A stretch of 64,000 bases of DNA from Leptobrachium leishanense (taxonomy: Eukaryota > Chordata > Amphibia > Anura > Megophryidae), in contig CM019064.1 in NCBI GenBank assembly GCA_009667805.1, positions 76,754,400 through 76,818,399 of the forward strand, given 5' to 3'. This document shows positions 45,130 to 57,368 of this stretch, piece after piece. A program made the position numbers and the translations under genes. The notes under the pieces were generated by a model, which was not told the DNA's origin, made no database searches, and saw nothing but the letters and a program-made list of their open reading frames with translations. Position 1 is the first letter of the stretch, and each line of letters begins with the position of its first letter.

Positions 45130-45889
45130 TGCCATTTCTGGCCCCCGAGTGCCCTGGCCTCATGACATTTTGCCTTCCATGGCCTCCACAATCTTTTTTA
45201 AACTCCTGGGAGTGAGCCAGGAAAGTGACGGATTCGGCCACTGATGTTTTCCTCCTCCCCTCCTCTCCCTCTTTTGATTTTGTGATAGCATCTTTCTACT
45301 GAGATGCTTTTTCTGCTGAGTTCACTTACCTGGCCCTGCGTGGCCATCCTTTTGTACTGCTGGTTGTTCTGCTGACATTTATTCATAATAAATAATATTT
45401 TGAATATCAAAAAGAAAAAAACAATGACACAAAATTTTATTAAATTCATAAAACCAACTTTTCTAAATTTCCCATGCAGGGTTGGTGTACACCTTGGGTA
45501 GTAACAATTTTTCCAGTGAAATATCACTCCTCTCTCCCTGTACTGCTATAGAGATGCAAGGACAGCAGATCCAAACACAAGTTTCTCGAGGGGCACTCTG
45601 CCGGCTGGTGTTTAGTTTGCAGTAACACTGCAGTGATAGTCAGACAGAGCACCTGATCACAAGCTGTGCTCAGACTCACTCTCCCCAGAAAACTGCTGCA
45701 CAGGGCCTGTCATCCTGTTGCTCGATTGACACCGGAGAGACGTCACACAGCATATTCCCAAGGATAGTGAGTGTGACTGGTGGATTCTGTTACATGCTCT
45801 GCTTTATCTACTTGCTACTGACAAACACCGGCAATAACTTGCTGCAGGAGCAGACACCCACTTATACATATACATAGCAATATAACCTT
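45130..45889. other. Unassigned spacer
   Basis: Nothing recognised apart from short A- and T-runs. Confidence 0.4.
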
Positions 45890-46400
45890 TTTATTATTAT
45901 TCTTTATTTATAAAGTGCCAGCATATTCCGCAGCGCTGTACAATAAGCACAGTATAGACAGGGTTACAATACATTGAACAACATTTGACAAACAGTACAG
46001 GAGGATATGAGGGCCTTATTCCCATAGGAACTCACAATCTGGGAGGGTTGGGGTTGGAAACAGGAGGAGAGGACTGTAAGGTGAGAGTGATTGATGGTTG
46101 CGTCAGTGAGTTGGGTGGTAGACTTCCCTAAATAGGAATGTTTTAAGGGAGCGTTTGAAGGAAGAGAAGTTAGGGGAAAGTCTGACAGTACGAGGGAGAG
46201 CGTTCCAGAGAGTGGGGGCTGCGCGTGAGAAATCCTGCAGTCTATCATGGGAAGAGGTGATGCGGGGAGAAGCTAGGCGCAGGTCACTGTTTGACCTTAG
46301 GGAGCGGGCTGGGGTGTATTTGGTGATTAGTGAGGACAGGTAGTGGGGAGCTGAGTTAGTGAGGGTTTTGTAGGTAAGGATAAGGATTTTGAACTTAACC
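45890..46400 (-). mobile_element. L2/CR1-type tail and dispersed repeat
   Basis: TTATTATTATTCTTTATTTA then TAAAGTGCCAGCATATTCCG and CAGCGCTGTACAAT is the complement of the LINE/SINE tail type seen at 39540-39583. The adjoining sequence (GGGAGCGTTTGAAGGAAGAG, GTATTTGGTGATTAGTGAGG) resembles a widely dispersed vertebrate repeat whose class I cannot name. Confidence 0.55.
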
Positions 46401-46599
46401 TAGATAGAGATACAAACACAGGGGCGGACTGACAAGTAATGGGGCCCCCAGGCAATAGGAAGTCATGGGGCCCCCTTGTTCCGCACCCACAGGAGGCCAC
46501 ACCCATACAAAACCCCTCCCCTTCAACGCAACACCCACATGTACATTAATGTGCTAAAGAATTTATTTCTGAACTCCTAAAAATAACCTTTTTGAAAAT

Positions 46600-48470
46600 T
46601 GTGTGAAGAAAATCCACTTGGAGCCAGCAGCAAATTGTAGGGATTTATCTCTGCATGTGCTTACAACATGTCGAGATTTATATTCAATAAGAAACTTATA
46701 CGAGACACAAATATCAATCGTTTATATTTCCAAGAAATTCTCCTAAATTCTTTTAATTGTCTGTGTTTTGCTTTGAAGAATACACTAATCAATAATCGGA
46801 TAAAAATATATATATTTATTACGTATACAAAAAAGTTTCAAAACTCATATCATAAACAGAGATTTATAAACAACCACAAAATCCATCAGCACATAGACAC
46901 TAGCTTCTCAATATATGTATCTCCTGTTAGTAACTGCATATATGATTAATATCATTTACTTTATCAGTTAGTAACTATACACAAATGGTTAATAACATTT
47001 CTGCTTAACGAAAACACTTAACATGTATTTCCCAGCAAACCAATGTTTAACAAGCTAGATCTTGTAGAGATATATGTATCTCTCTATGCTACGTGGATCA
47101 ACAAAAGATGAGCTATCACTTATTCTATTTCTAGAATGATAAGTAATAAAAACTTATTTAGTGAATTCTCCCCTAATATCGAGAATTAAACTTCTAATCT
47201 TCTGCTTTTTATATTGTAGTTATATAATTTCTTACTTATTAATTTCAATCACAGTAATTTCCAAATTTAATATATATATATATATTTTGTATTTGACTTG
47301 GCAACAATTACTTTAGGATAAATCCTTATATCCGATTCTTCTTCATATCTCTATCTGCAGATATAGAAATATTTTGAAGACTCTGGATTTAACAGTAATC
47401 TGAGATATCTCAGTCTATCTGTTGCAAGAAATACTCAAGATATAGAATTACATTAATTCTAAATTTAATAGCTTTCATACATTACCTCCAATCTGGATTC
47501 AACGAGTTACAGCCTTTGAATATTCTTTATGTAATATTGTTTTGGAATATGTGAAAATTATCAATGTAGATATGCAATGCATATGAGTTAGAGATGTGGT
47601 CCTAAGTAAGTGATATGTTTTATCTTGAATGCATTATCGTGTCTTGGGATGGTCTCAAGTGCGTTGTGTCCTGGGATGATCTGAATGCATTGTCGTGTAA
47701 ATCTGAATGAATTATGTCCTGGGATGATCTGACTGCATTGTCGTGTCCTGGAAGTCTGAATGCATTGTCGTGTAAGTCTGAATGAATTTGTAACGAACAG
47801 TACAGCCCCAATTATAGTCAATTTGACGTCACTGAAAATCTACCTCTTTTCATTTAAATATTATTCTCTATATTAAATATAATATTTACAATGCCTCAAG
47901 AGGGCAGTGTTGCACTTCCAATTAATTCCACATTTTAATTTTAATATCTCTTATCTCAGATCAAAAGTCAATCTGTTTTAACAAAGACCCTATTTTCAAT
48001 GCTAGACTTTGGGTCTCTCCTGTCAAAATTAAATTAATAATCTCTACTCCTCACAAAGTTTCTACAGAGTCTCTTTATCAACTGAATTCCTTTCTCTGGC
48101 ACTTAGCTCGGCATTATATCAAATAAAGACATTTTAAGGTTCCATCATGTCTGGCATTTAAAAAAAAACTCTTAAGGTTTCACCTAGCCATGAACTATTT
48201 CAAAAAAAATCTCTGTCCATTTCTAAAACTAGGGAAAATTGAAAAAGAAAGACTTAACATTAAACAAGATGGCTACAGGCATCCATTTTAATTTTTCCAT
48301 TCTAATATACCCAACAAAATTGGGGAATCCATTGTGCCCCCTCCAGACGTAGAGATGGCCACCACACTGCTGCAGCAGCCATCACCAACTCACAACAGCT
48401 AATACTGCACCGCGTCACAGAATGCCCCTGTGGCAAATGTGGGAAACTGACCATCACCTTAAAAGATACT
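46600..48470. other. A+T-rich interior of the 4.5-kb element
   Basis: No coding similarity. A (TA)n tract lies at 47270-47284. Confidence 0.4.
47630..47790. repeat. Degenerate tandem repeat of about 25-45 bp
   Basis: Units combine TGCATTGTCGTG, TCCTGGGATGATCTGA and AAGTCTGAATGAAT in varying order. Confidence 0.8.
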
Positions 48471-48474
48471 GTAC

Positions 48475-48645
48475 ATTACTGACACACTGCACATTACAGA
48501 GCTCCACAGCAATAATACTCCCTGTTATGTACAGTGTGTATGAGCATATCACAGAGCTCCACAACAATAACACTCCCTGTTGTGTGCAGTGTGTATGAGC
48601 GTATCACAGAGCTCCACAGCAATAATACTCCCTGTAATGTGTAGC
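48475..48645. repeat. 45-bp repeat array, second locus
   Basis: Three to four units with TATCACAGAGCTCCACAGC and AATAATACTCCCTGT, a variant of the unit at 8935-9535. Confidence 0.88.
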
Positions 48646-48719
48646 ATAGGCTCAGCACGTCACCAGCAGCAAAAAGGTTAAAAGGCATAAAGGGAATAAA
48701 ATTTGAGCATGGTGCCCAT

Positions 48720-48990
48720 TTAACCTCTTGCGGCCCCGCCACAATATTTAGTCTCCTACCTGTACCTCACGATGCTGCCAAGACGCCTGCTGTCATTCTT
48801 ACTTTATGCAGTGCAGGCAGCAGATAATGTGGCGATTCTAGGAACAATACCAGCCTTTTGGGTGCAAGACAAGGGGGCAATGCTGGACTGCGACAAGGAC
48901 ACAGGCGTAGGATTTTACACACAACAGCCTGTTTAAAGACAAATACATTCATTTACCCACACAGCCATACCTTCACATACATAACTATAT
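48720..48990. repeat. Block shared, inverted, with 10320-10560
   Basis: See the entry at 10320. The two copies are in opposite orientation and diverged by an estimated 20-25%. Confidence 0.75.
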
Positions 48991-49009
48991 ATCCCTGACA
49001 CCCCGGGGG

Positions 49010-49255
49010 TATGTAGCAATAAAACTCACAGTAATGTGCGGTGTGTATGAGTGTATCATAGAGCTCCACAGCAGTAAAACTCACAGTAATGTGCAGTGTG
49101 TATGAGTGTATCACAGAGCTCCACAGTAATAAAACTCACAGTAATGTGTGGTGTGTATGAGTGTATCATAGAGCTCCACAGCAGTAAAACTCACAGTAAT
49201 GTGCAGTGTGTATGAGTGTATCACAGAGCTCCACAGCAATAAAACTCAAGTAATG
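49010..49255. repeat. 45-bp repeat array, third locus
   Basis: About four and a half units, each with GTGTATCACAGAGCTCCAC and AAAACTCACAGTAATGTG. The longer period of two units is visible: odd and even units differ at the same positions (ATCATAGAG versus ATCACAGAG). Confidence 0.9.
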
Positions 49256-49261
49256 TAATTG

Positions 49262-50035
49262 ATTTATTCAACGCCCCAGCACATCAATTCATCACCCCAA
49301 AGGATATCAATTGTATGTTATTCATCACCACCCTCACCCTATCATTTCATTATACCCCCCTTCACCCTATCAATTCATTATACCCTCTTCACCCTATCAA
49401 TTCATTATACCCCCATGCCTTCACCCTATCATATCATTATATCCCCCTTCAGCCTATCAATTCATTATATACCCCCTCACCCTATCAATTCATTATACCT
49501 CCTCACCCTATCAATTCATTATATCCCCTCACCCTATCAATTCATTATATCCCCCTCCCCCTATCAATTCATTATATCCCCCTCCCCCTATCAATTCATT
49601 ATACCCCCCTCACCCTATCAATTCATTATAACCCCCTCCCCTATCAATTCATTATATCCCCCTCACCCTATCAATTCATTATATCCCCCTCCCCTATCAA
49701 ATCATTATACCCCCTCACCCTATCAATTCATTATATCCCCCTCCCCATCAATTCATTATACCCCCCTCACCCTATCAATTCATTATATCCCCCCTTCACC
49801 CTATCAATTCATTATACCCCTCTCAGCCTATCAATTCATTATATCCCCCTCAATTCATTATACCCCCTCACTCGATCAATTCATTATATCCCCCAATTCA
49901 TTATATCCCCCTCCCCCTATCAATTCATTATATCCCCCTTCACCCTATCAATTCATTATACCCCCCTCACCCTATCAATTCCTTATATCCCCCCAATTCA
50001 TTATACCCCCCTCAGCCTATCAATTCATCACCCCC
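49262..50035. repeat. 26-bp tandem array, about 30 copies
   Basis: Unit CCCTATCAATTCATTATACC plus CCCTCA with small variations. Two overlapping open frames of more than 260 codons are artefacts of the stop-free repeat. Confidence 0.95.
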
Positions 50036-50460
50036 CCCCAGGACTGAACTGCGGGAATGGAGGGCTCTCATGGACAGACCACTGTGGATGTCCTGGCAAT
50101 GAGAGGTGATGAGTTAGCCCCCTCCCCTCCCCGAAGACTTGAGGGCCAAGATTGTGGGTCTGGGAGAGTCTATGACAATGCTGCTGTGGGGACGACCGAC
50201 CTCTCAGAAAGGGTGACCTGAGCTGCATCGACTGACGGCTGCTGGGGAGTGAAGGTTCCTCGTGCAAGTACGCACCGTGTTCTACCACCACGCGGCGTGC
50301 ACACGTCACGTGCGGGGGCGGCTCCAGTGCAGTATGCCGTGCTCTCGAGGTAAGACTGAGGCAGGCACGCTGGCGCTGCAGCACTGCCCCCGCAGTGGTT
50401 TGTTGCATTAACAGAGAGAGAGAGATCATTTATAGCTCCGGTGACCGGAGCTTAGGGGAA

Positions 50461-50877
50461 ATTTTATTTATTTATTTATTTATAAAGGATTTTACCAGGA
50501 AGGATACATTGAGATTTCTCTCGTTTTCAAGTATGTCCTGGGTTCGAGAACATTGAGTGGTTACAGAAATACAAAATAGTAAAATGCAAGATATTAACAC
50601 AAGACCAAATACACAGATTAACAGAAAAATAAATATGGAGGAAATAAAGTCATTATGTTACATGTTTACAGGTGCATTTCGTATTGAGGTATGTTAATAG
50701 AGAACGTTTAGGGGACTTCAGACTGGGGGAAGATTTGATGGTGTCTGGGAGGTTATTCCATAATTGCGGTGCTCTGTAGGAAAATGAGGATCGAGCCATT
50801 TTCTTTTTGTATTGCGGTATTGCAAGTAAGGTGCTGGTCCTGGATCTGAGGTTATAGGATGAGGTGGCGGGGCCCAA
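50461..50877 (-). mobile_element. L2/CR1-group LINE, 3' end
   Basis: Minus-strand sequence with the C-terminal end of ORF2, a 3' untranslated part ending AATCCTTTATAAATAAATAA, and no poly(A). Lies inside the 4.5-kb hAT element near its right end. Confidence 0.82.
50653..50877 (-). pseudogene. LINE ORF2 C-terminal fragment
   Basis: Reads YNLRSRTSTLLAIPQYK, then FSYRAPQLWNNLPDTIKS and LKSPKRSLLTYL. A FS..AP.LWN.LP..I......L..FK..LK.YL pattern is the usual C-terminus of CR1/L2/Rex-type non-LTR reverse transcriptases. The catalytic domain is absent, so this is a 5'-truncated copy. Confidence 0.85.
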
Positions 50878-51102
50878 TGTCTGCTTTCCAAAACCGGGCC
50901 CCTACCAACCCGCGGGCCCTCGGGCAGTGCCTGAGTGCCCGACGGGTCAGTTTGCCCCTGTACAAACACATGCATTACTATACACACACACCATTTAGGG
51001 AAGTCGCTGGAGACAGGATCAGAACAAAGGGGGCCGAGAAAAAAGGGAAGAGAGAGGAATAAGCAATTGGTGGGTAAATGAATAAGAACATCTACAAATA
51101 TA

Positions 51103-51834
51103 GGGCTCTATTACATTCTTCACGCAAAAACGCACACAGAATGCGTGAATTTTTGCTCGCAGCGTTTAACGTTAACCCGCATAAAACAACGCTGGTATTA
51201 CAATCCTTGTGCATTTTTTCATCTGTCAAAAAATAAATTGCGTAAAACGGACGCGCAAAACGTGCGAGCAGCAACATTGCGCGCAGAAATCAGTGTGCTG
51301 ACTGTTTTTTTGACGCGATTCAGCCAATCAGAATTAAGAACCACAATTGTCTCCCGTTAGGTTTTTGCGCCTGTCAAAGTCAATCTGCGCATATACAGTA
51401 TGCTGCCTCAATAAAAAAAATAATGCACAACTTCTCAATTTTATTGTTTGGGTATGCGTAGAATGTGTAACTATACTGTGCTGCATTTTTATTTTCGGGC
51501 TGGTGTATTTGGTTCGGCCAGGACGTTCAGATTTGCCATTAACACCAGCTTTTCAAAGACGTTAAAATTATGCGTGCAAACGCTGTGTGTTAAATTTTGC
51601 ACATAGATTGTAATACCACCCACGTACCAGCGCACAAACGCATTTGCGCTCACAATGTTAAGTATAGGACGCGCGCAGTACAGTACGCTCGCGCAGGTTC
51701 ACCCGCGGTAGATGTTAACGCGCATTTTTTGCGCGGACATTGTAATACGACGTTCAGTGCAAAGGGTTTTGCCCCTCGCGTTAATGCGTTTTTGCGCACG
51801 CGTTAATGTTTGCGCGAAGAATGGAATAGAACCC
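51103..51834 (+). mobile_element. TTA-type MITE family 1, copy 2
   Basis: Left end GGGCTCTATTACATTCTTCA, right end complement GGGTTCTATTCCATTCTTCG. The flanking trinucleotide is ATA on both sides (51100-51102, 51835-51837). CpG-rich interior with a CAATTTTATTGTTTGGGTAT block shared with copies 1 and 3. Confidence 0.85.
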
Positions 51835-51859
51835 ATAATTAATTAGAATCTTTATGAAA

Positions 51860-52080
51860 ACTATTTTCATTGAAGATGGGAGGATGGAGAGAGAAAGTGA
51901 AAGATGAAGAGGAGTGAAATTTGTAGAGAAGTGGAAGGTGGAGAGAACGAGTGAAATAAGAAGTGGAGTGCAAAGTGGAGAGAAGGAGGAAAGGATGGAG
52001 AGAAAGGGTAAAAAATGCAGAGGAGTGAAAGATTGAGAGAAAGAGTGAAGAATGGAATGAAGGAGTGAAAGACAGAGTTT
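51860..52080. repeat. Purine-rich degenerate repeat
   Basis: GGAGAGAAAGAGTGAAAGAT-type words, roughly 25-50 bp period, many substitutions. Confidence 0.8.
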
Positions 52081-52697
52081 TCTCCTTAGCTGCTGCCATA
52101 CTACCATGAAAGCTTGATGTGCTTACAACTGAATCACCAATTTGTTTGGGAGCAAATCCAGGAAACTGACCCCATCTGTCCAAACCTCTTACAGTGGTGG
52201 GATCCAAATAACAGTAATAAATCCAGTTTTGTGGAAAAAAAAATAAGTCTCCTGTTGGGATTTATAGAAATAGGCAAAAACAGCCTTAGCAGTACTGGGA
52301 TCACCAGTCGTGAACCTTCCCCACCTTCCCTGTCTCCCTGCTGATTTTCACCTCTTTTCTTCCTCATTGGTGGGTAATGGAAGCGTGTTGGAGGATGGGG
52401 AGCATCCAGCATTGGGGTGGTGCTTAGATTTGCCTTCCTGTGGTCTGTGGCGGCTCAATGTGATTGCCACAATCTTGGGTAGTGTGAGGCTTAATCGAAC
52501 CATGAACCAAAATTACCGTTCGGTTTACTATATTACTGGCTGCTGCTAGCCATAAAGCCTTCAAGCCTGCCTGCATCAATGTAACCGGCTGGGACCCATA
52601 ATAGTGCCGGCCCGGAGTACTTGGATTACAAATCTTTGTAGAGATCATTTTAATATTATTAACAATCACATAAAACCCAAGAGAGTGTAAAAACAAA
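52081..52697. other. Unassigned spacer
   Basis: Nothing recognised. Confidence 0.4.
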
Positions 52698-52830
52698 GGG
52701 CCCTATTGCAAGGGTGGTGTTAACTTAACCAGAGCTGTTGTAAATGTAGCAGAACCATTATAGTCTATGGAGTTGTAACAACATGTACAACAGCATTGGT
52801 TATGTTTACACCAACCATGGAATAGTGCCC
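52698..52830. mobile_element. Short MITE, 133 bp
   Basis: Left GGGCCCTATTGCAAGGGTGG, right complement GGGCACTATTCCATGGTTGG, continuing with TGTTAACTTAACC against GGTTATGTTTACA. Almost the whole element can fold into one hairpin. Confidence 0.7.
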
Positions 52831-53439
52831 AATATCTGTATGAGGGCATACCTTCTGTATGCTACAACATATAACATACCTGTAAAGGGATTTTAAGATA
52901 TTATAACTACCTGAATCTATTACTAAACTGTAGTGGGCAATCACTGAGCCGTCCAGTCTGTCCTTCCAGTGTATTGTAATGTAGCAATAAAACGATTTGC
53001 ACTTTTATCATGGAACCAGATTCCTTATTTTGTTTCCTCCTAAGCTTTACTTAACAGTGGATTAGTCTACTCTCCCTGTCCAACCCCTACAGTTAGTTTG
53101 GCCTAGTCCCATTTCCTGTTTCAGCAAGCTGCCATTCCCTCAGTCTAACCATAGAGGCAGTGAGCAAGCATCTTGTACTGGGTAATTGCATTCTGTTTTA
53201 CCTTCCTTCCATACCAAAGCACGCTCTTCTGACAAGACGCCTTTTATTTGCTGTTACTTTCCCAATAAAGTGACAAAAATATAAAGGACTTTGTGTGCTT
53301 TCAAAAGGGGATGCGTTAAAGCTATCTTAACTCAATCATATCCTGCATGTGACATTCACTTCTTGCATATGACTCTGGGGTTCCAGAATAACATATGTTT
53401 GGTGAAAGTTTGTGACTAGAATTGAGGTCTGAATAACCC
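52831..53439. other. Unassigned spacer
   Basis: Nothing recognised. An AATAACCCTG word near 53432 is an isolated end of the CAGGGTTAT family. Confidence 0.4.
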
Positions 53440-53449
53440 TGAAAGTTTT

Positions 53450-54238
53450 CTATCAAAGAGAATCGAATGGCTGCCGAAAGGGAACCAAACTCTGAAAATC
53501 AGCGTTCGGTTACCTTTCTTGGCCATTCGGCTATTCAGAGAGCAGGCAATTCACCAAATCTTGGTGAATTGCCTGCACATACGGTGCCTGTTCGAGGGCA
53601 GTGAAATCCCCATAGAGAAGCAATGCTTCGGCTATTCAGAGAGCAAAAACCAGCAGTGAAAGGTTCCCGAAATGCCCTGCCATTCGGTGTTTTAATTCGG
53701 CAGGTTTATTCAAGCGAATCCTATAGGCTTCAATATTAAAAATATTCCTGTTTTAATGCAATATCTATTAAACCGTTCATTATATTCTGCAGTAAAAAGT
53801 CTCCTTATTTATCAATTTTTTGGGATATTTTAAGCATTTTTCGGGATTTTTTGCCAAAAACGTTTTTTTCCAATTTTAGATTTCTTTTTTAACTTAACTT
53901 CTTTTTTCTGTAACAGCCCTTTTTATTATCATTCCTTGGACCTCATATGTCAATTTCAGACATTTTCGCTCAGTAGTTTCTTTGCAAACAGCGTTTCACT
54001 TTTCAAACATTCAAGCAAACAGTTTTTTTAATTTATTCACTCCATTCGTCTGCGGTGTCGGGTTTTTCCGGCGGCTGCGATGCGTGTGATCAGCTTCTGC
54101 TCGGGTTTTTCCGGCGGGTTAATCCAGATGAATACACCGCAGGGTGGCCGAAATGGGATTGCCAAATCGTTCCGAATTGAAGAGAACAAAAAGTCACCGA
54201 ACGTGCGGTGGCTTTTCAATTCTCTTTGAATAACCCTG
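53450..54238 (+). mobile_element. CAGGGTTAT-family MITE, copy C
   Basis: Left end altered (ATCAAAGAGAATCGAATGGC), right end CTCTTTGAATAACCCTG. Contains the GGGAACCAAACTCTGA hairpin (53480-53520) and the CTGTAACAGCCCTTTTTATT block; shorter than copy B in the right third by an internal deletion near 54130. Confidence 0.8.
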
Positions 54239-55126
54239 TTTGTTTCTCCCCAGGGTGAATGTCAATTCAAAATTAACATGGTAAATTGTTTTAGGAGTTC
54301 AATTTAATTTAGTATTGCTTTCTAATAAATTACTTTCTAGTAAATACTGCTAAAATACTTTTATAAATAAATAAAATAATAATTTTTATATAAATATAGA
54401 TATACAGCTAAGTCTGTAGTATTCTGAAGAATGCCGAAAAAACAGGAGTAACTTCATGAAGATGAAAAATAAATACCTGTAGTTATATTTAACCAGACTG
54501 GATTTATTAAGTCTTACTATTAAAAACACTAGAATAACCATTTAATCAATTGTGTGAAAACTCATAAATATAGAATAAAATGGCTTCACAGCTCATTATT
54601 TATCTCATTATTGGTTTAAGCGAAACAGAATAATTAATTTGTAAGTTGCTGATTGCATCAAACAAAATGTGGGCAATATAAAATATCCACGGACTTGTGG
54701 ATGGCATAATTTTATGGACTTGTGGATGGCATTTTGCATGCGTTGCAAGTTATTGTGAATTTTATACGCTACATACTTTTTGACACCGTGCTTTAATTAA
54801 ACTTGAGTGCTAGAATGGATTTCCTGCCACAGATATAAAGATGATTCCTCACTTGTTATTGCAATGGTATGCGGTACCATAACAGCAATCAGCTTGCTTA
54901 GAGAAGAATAAAGAGCAGCATATCAAAATATATTTTACAAATCAGTCTTGTCAAAATCTCCATTAAGTGACTGAATTGGACTTTATTTGCTGTTGCGCAG
55001 GTTTTTTGCTGTATTCTGAAAAAACACACTGCAATTATCAATTTATTTAATTGCTTACAAACTTTTCACACTTTCAGTATAAAAGAGGAAAGATTCTCCT
55101 CAGGGTGAGCTGCTAACAGAAGTTCT
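54239..55126. other. Unassigned A+T-rich DNA
   Basis: Contains a direct duplication of GGACTTGTGGATGGCAT at about 54691 and 54717. Nothing else recognised. Confidence 0.45.
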
Positions 55127-55130
55127 TTAA

Positions 55131-55318
55131 CCCTTTCACTGCTGAGGACGTGTGGGGAACGTCCTCATTGACTCCTAAGGAAAGATAGGGGTGGAGATAT
55201 CTCCCGAATGTTGGCAGCTAGCAGGATGATGTTTGGTATCATTAGAAAGGCCAGTGCATGGCCTTTCCAATGATACCAAACATGACCATGTTTAGATTAA
55301 AGAAAATTAGTGAAGGGG
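55131..55318. mobile_element. TTAA-flanked foldback MITE, 188 bp
   Basis: TTAA at 55127-55130 and 55319-55322. Ends CCCTTTCACTGCTGAG and TTAGTGAAGGGG. A long internal hairpin (55229-55282) has arms TGTTTGGTATCATT and AATGATACCAAACA extended by GAAAGGCCA. Smallest member of the CCCCTTCACTGC family. Confidence 0.82.
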
Positions 55319-55439
55319 TTAATATTTATGGTGATTTGGGGAACAAAATGCATTGTGACATAATGTGATAATATATTAAAATATGACAGTTCACAACAAA
55401 AGAATACAGTGGGAATATATTTGTTACATTTTTGAGAAA

Positions 55440-55640
55440 GGATTTTTACCAGGAAGGATGCATTGAGATTTCTCTCGTTTTCAAGTACAGTGTGTCCTGG
55501 GTGGCGAGTATGTACCATTAGGTGTCTTGCCCAAGGACACTCACTGGAGAGGTGCTCTTGCTGGGATTGAACCCATGTCTCCACAGGCTCTCTCCACGCA
55601 GAGCAGTGATTTTACCTCTACTCCACCCAGCCGGTGATTG
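55440..55640 (-). mobile_element. tRNA-derived SINE with a different LINE tail
   Basis: Minus strand: the head near 55620-55640 (GCCGGCTGGGTGGAGTAGAG), B-box GGGTTCAATCC (complement 55564-55574), and body TCCTTGGGCAAGACACCTAA. The tail is CCAGGACACACTGTACTTGA with AAATCTCAATGCATCCTTCC, i.e. the 3' end of the LINE at 50461-50877. Confidence 0.78.
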
Positions 55641-55773
55641 GATTTATTAAGGATTATTCTAAAAAACAGTAGACAGATCTTCAAACTGGAGGGCAACATA
55701 CAGGATAAAGATATAATCTAGGATAAAACAAGGGGGGTGCTTGTGGAGTTATTAGTTGTAATGTTACCCTCAC

Positions 55774-56613
55774 GCACAACTTCTCAATTTTATTGTTTGG
55801 GTATGTGTAGAATGTGTAACTATACTGTGCTGTATTTTTATTTTCGGGCTGGTGTATTTGGGTTCTGCCAGGACGTTCAGATTTGCCGTTACCACCAGCT
55901 TTTCAACGACGTTAAAATTATGCGCGCAAACGCTGTGCGTTAAATTTTGATCATAGATTGTAATACCAGCCGCGTACCAGCGCACAAACACATTTGTGCT
56001 CACAATGTTAAGTATAGGTCGCGCAAAGTACAGTAAGCTCGCGCAGGTTCACTCGCGGTAGACGTATACGCTCGTTTGTTGTGCTGACATTGTAATACGA
56101 CGTTCAGCGCAAAGGGTTTTGCCCCTCGAGTTAGGCTGGGGTCAGACCAGCGCACTTTTAACGTGCGTTCTGGCGCACATAATTACGGCCGCACTAGCAG
56201 CAGATGACGGGCAATGACGGCCAATATACAATGTACGGCCGCACAAACGTCCGGCCGTGCAACGCAAGTGGAATTTGAACGCATTTTTCTGAGAACGCTG
56301 AACCGCTAGTACTGACGTACTGAGTGCGCAGCTGCGGAATAGCGGCGTGTGTGCGTGATTAGGAGATGTCAGACACTGCTAATGTCCAGCCTACATAACG
56401 TCCAGACGCAAAAAGAGTTTTATTGACGATCCGTACAAAATCACGCCCGAAAATGCGCGTCGTCTGACCGTTTTTGCGCATTCCGTGTAAAAATACGTCA
56501 ATGCGTTCGGACGCACTTTTTCACGTTCGCGGGGAAAAATGCTTTCGTCTGACCCTAGCCTTAATGTGTTTTTGCGCGTGCAAACATTTGTGCGAAGAAT
56601 GTAATAGGGCCCC
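55774..56613 (+). mobile_element. TTA-type MITE family 1, copy 3, left-truncated and interrupted
   Basis: Begins within the CACAACTTCTCAATTTTATT block (compare 51425), so the left third is missing. Right end GAAGAATGTAATAGGGCCCC followed by TTA (56614-56616). Split by a family 2 MITE at 56134-56560. Confidence 0.85.
56134..56560. mobile_element. TTA-flanked MITE family 2, copy 2 (nested)
   Basis: TTA at 56131-56133 and 56561-56563. Ends GGCTGGGGTCAGACCAGCGC and GTCTGACCCTAGCC. The host sequence at the undisturbed site in copy 2 of family 1 (51781) has a single TTA, which confirms the duplication. Confidence 0.93.
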
Positions 56614-56616
56614 TTA

Positions 56617-57365
56617 TGTTTTTATTATACAGTATATATTTTTCAAATGTTTTTAATCATTGGAAATCTATGCTAATGACCTACTACCATACATTACCCT
56701 CCACAGATAAGACAGAAAATGAGTATCGTACTGTTGAGTGTTGAACATCTAATTGGAGAAGGTTACAGGAGACACTGTCATGATAAATATAATTTTTAGT
56801 ATGTGGATACTGACCAACTTCCTCTGACGCTGAGCTGTCTGAGATTTGCTTTTTAAACAAAGGACAGAGGTATGTTTATAGACAAACAGGAAAGAGGACT
56901 GTGGAAAATGGAAAAGGAAACATAACAACAAGGGACTAATAAATATATATCTATTGCTGGAATTCTGCATTTCAGATTCAAACCTTACTGCAACTTTAAC
57001 GTAACAGTTGGCTGAGTAAAGCACATTGTATATTAGTAAGTATTATTATGATTGCTGCAAGACCTTTATTGTATTCAATGTTGTAAAGGGATGTAATGTA
57101 GCAAAAAGAATATTTAAAAATAACAAAAACAGGAGTTGAAAAAGACCTTGCTCAGAAAAAGCTTCTAATCTGGAGATGTTAAGGTTCAAAAAGCACAGGA
57201 AGATGGTCACATTATCGAGGAAAGGAGACAGGGCATCTGCTGGGGAGAACGACTGAACTTCCTATAGAAGTGCCATCAAGGTTCATGATAAGGTGAGCCA
57301 TGAATAAAAATAGCAACCAAATTCCCTCAAGTTCTATCACTGCAGTGCTGGGTTGTTGTTTAAAA
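56617..57365. other. Unassigned A+T-rich DNA
   Basis: Nothing recognised. Confidence 0.4.
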
Positions 57366-57368
57366 ATA

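Larger units (their letters stand above)
46419..50960. mobile_element. hAT-type element, 4.5 kb, with nested repeats
   Basis: Left end CAGGGGCGGACTGAC, right end complement CAGGGGCAAACTGAC; GGGCCC-rich stretches follow inward on both sides. Perfect 8-bp duplication TACAAACA (46411-46418, 50961-50968). No transposase visible. Inside are a 1.8-kb A+T-rich block, a degenerate 30-bp array, two 45-bp repeat arrays, a block shared with 10320-10560, a 26-bp array and a LINE fragment. Confidence 0.9.

Noticed and set aside
49259..50109. Two overlapping frames of 262 and 264 codons
   Set aside because: Both translate the same 26-bp tandem array in different frames, so neither is evidence of a gene.
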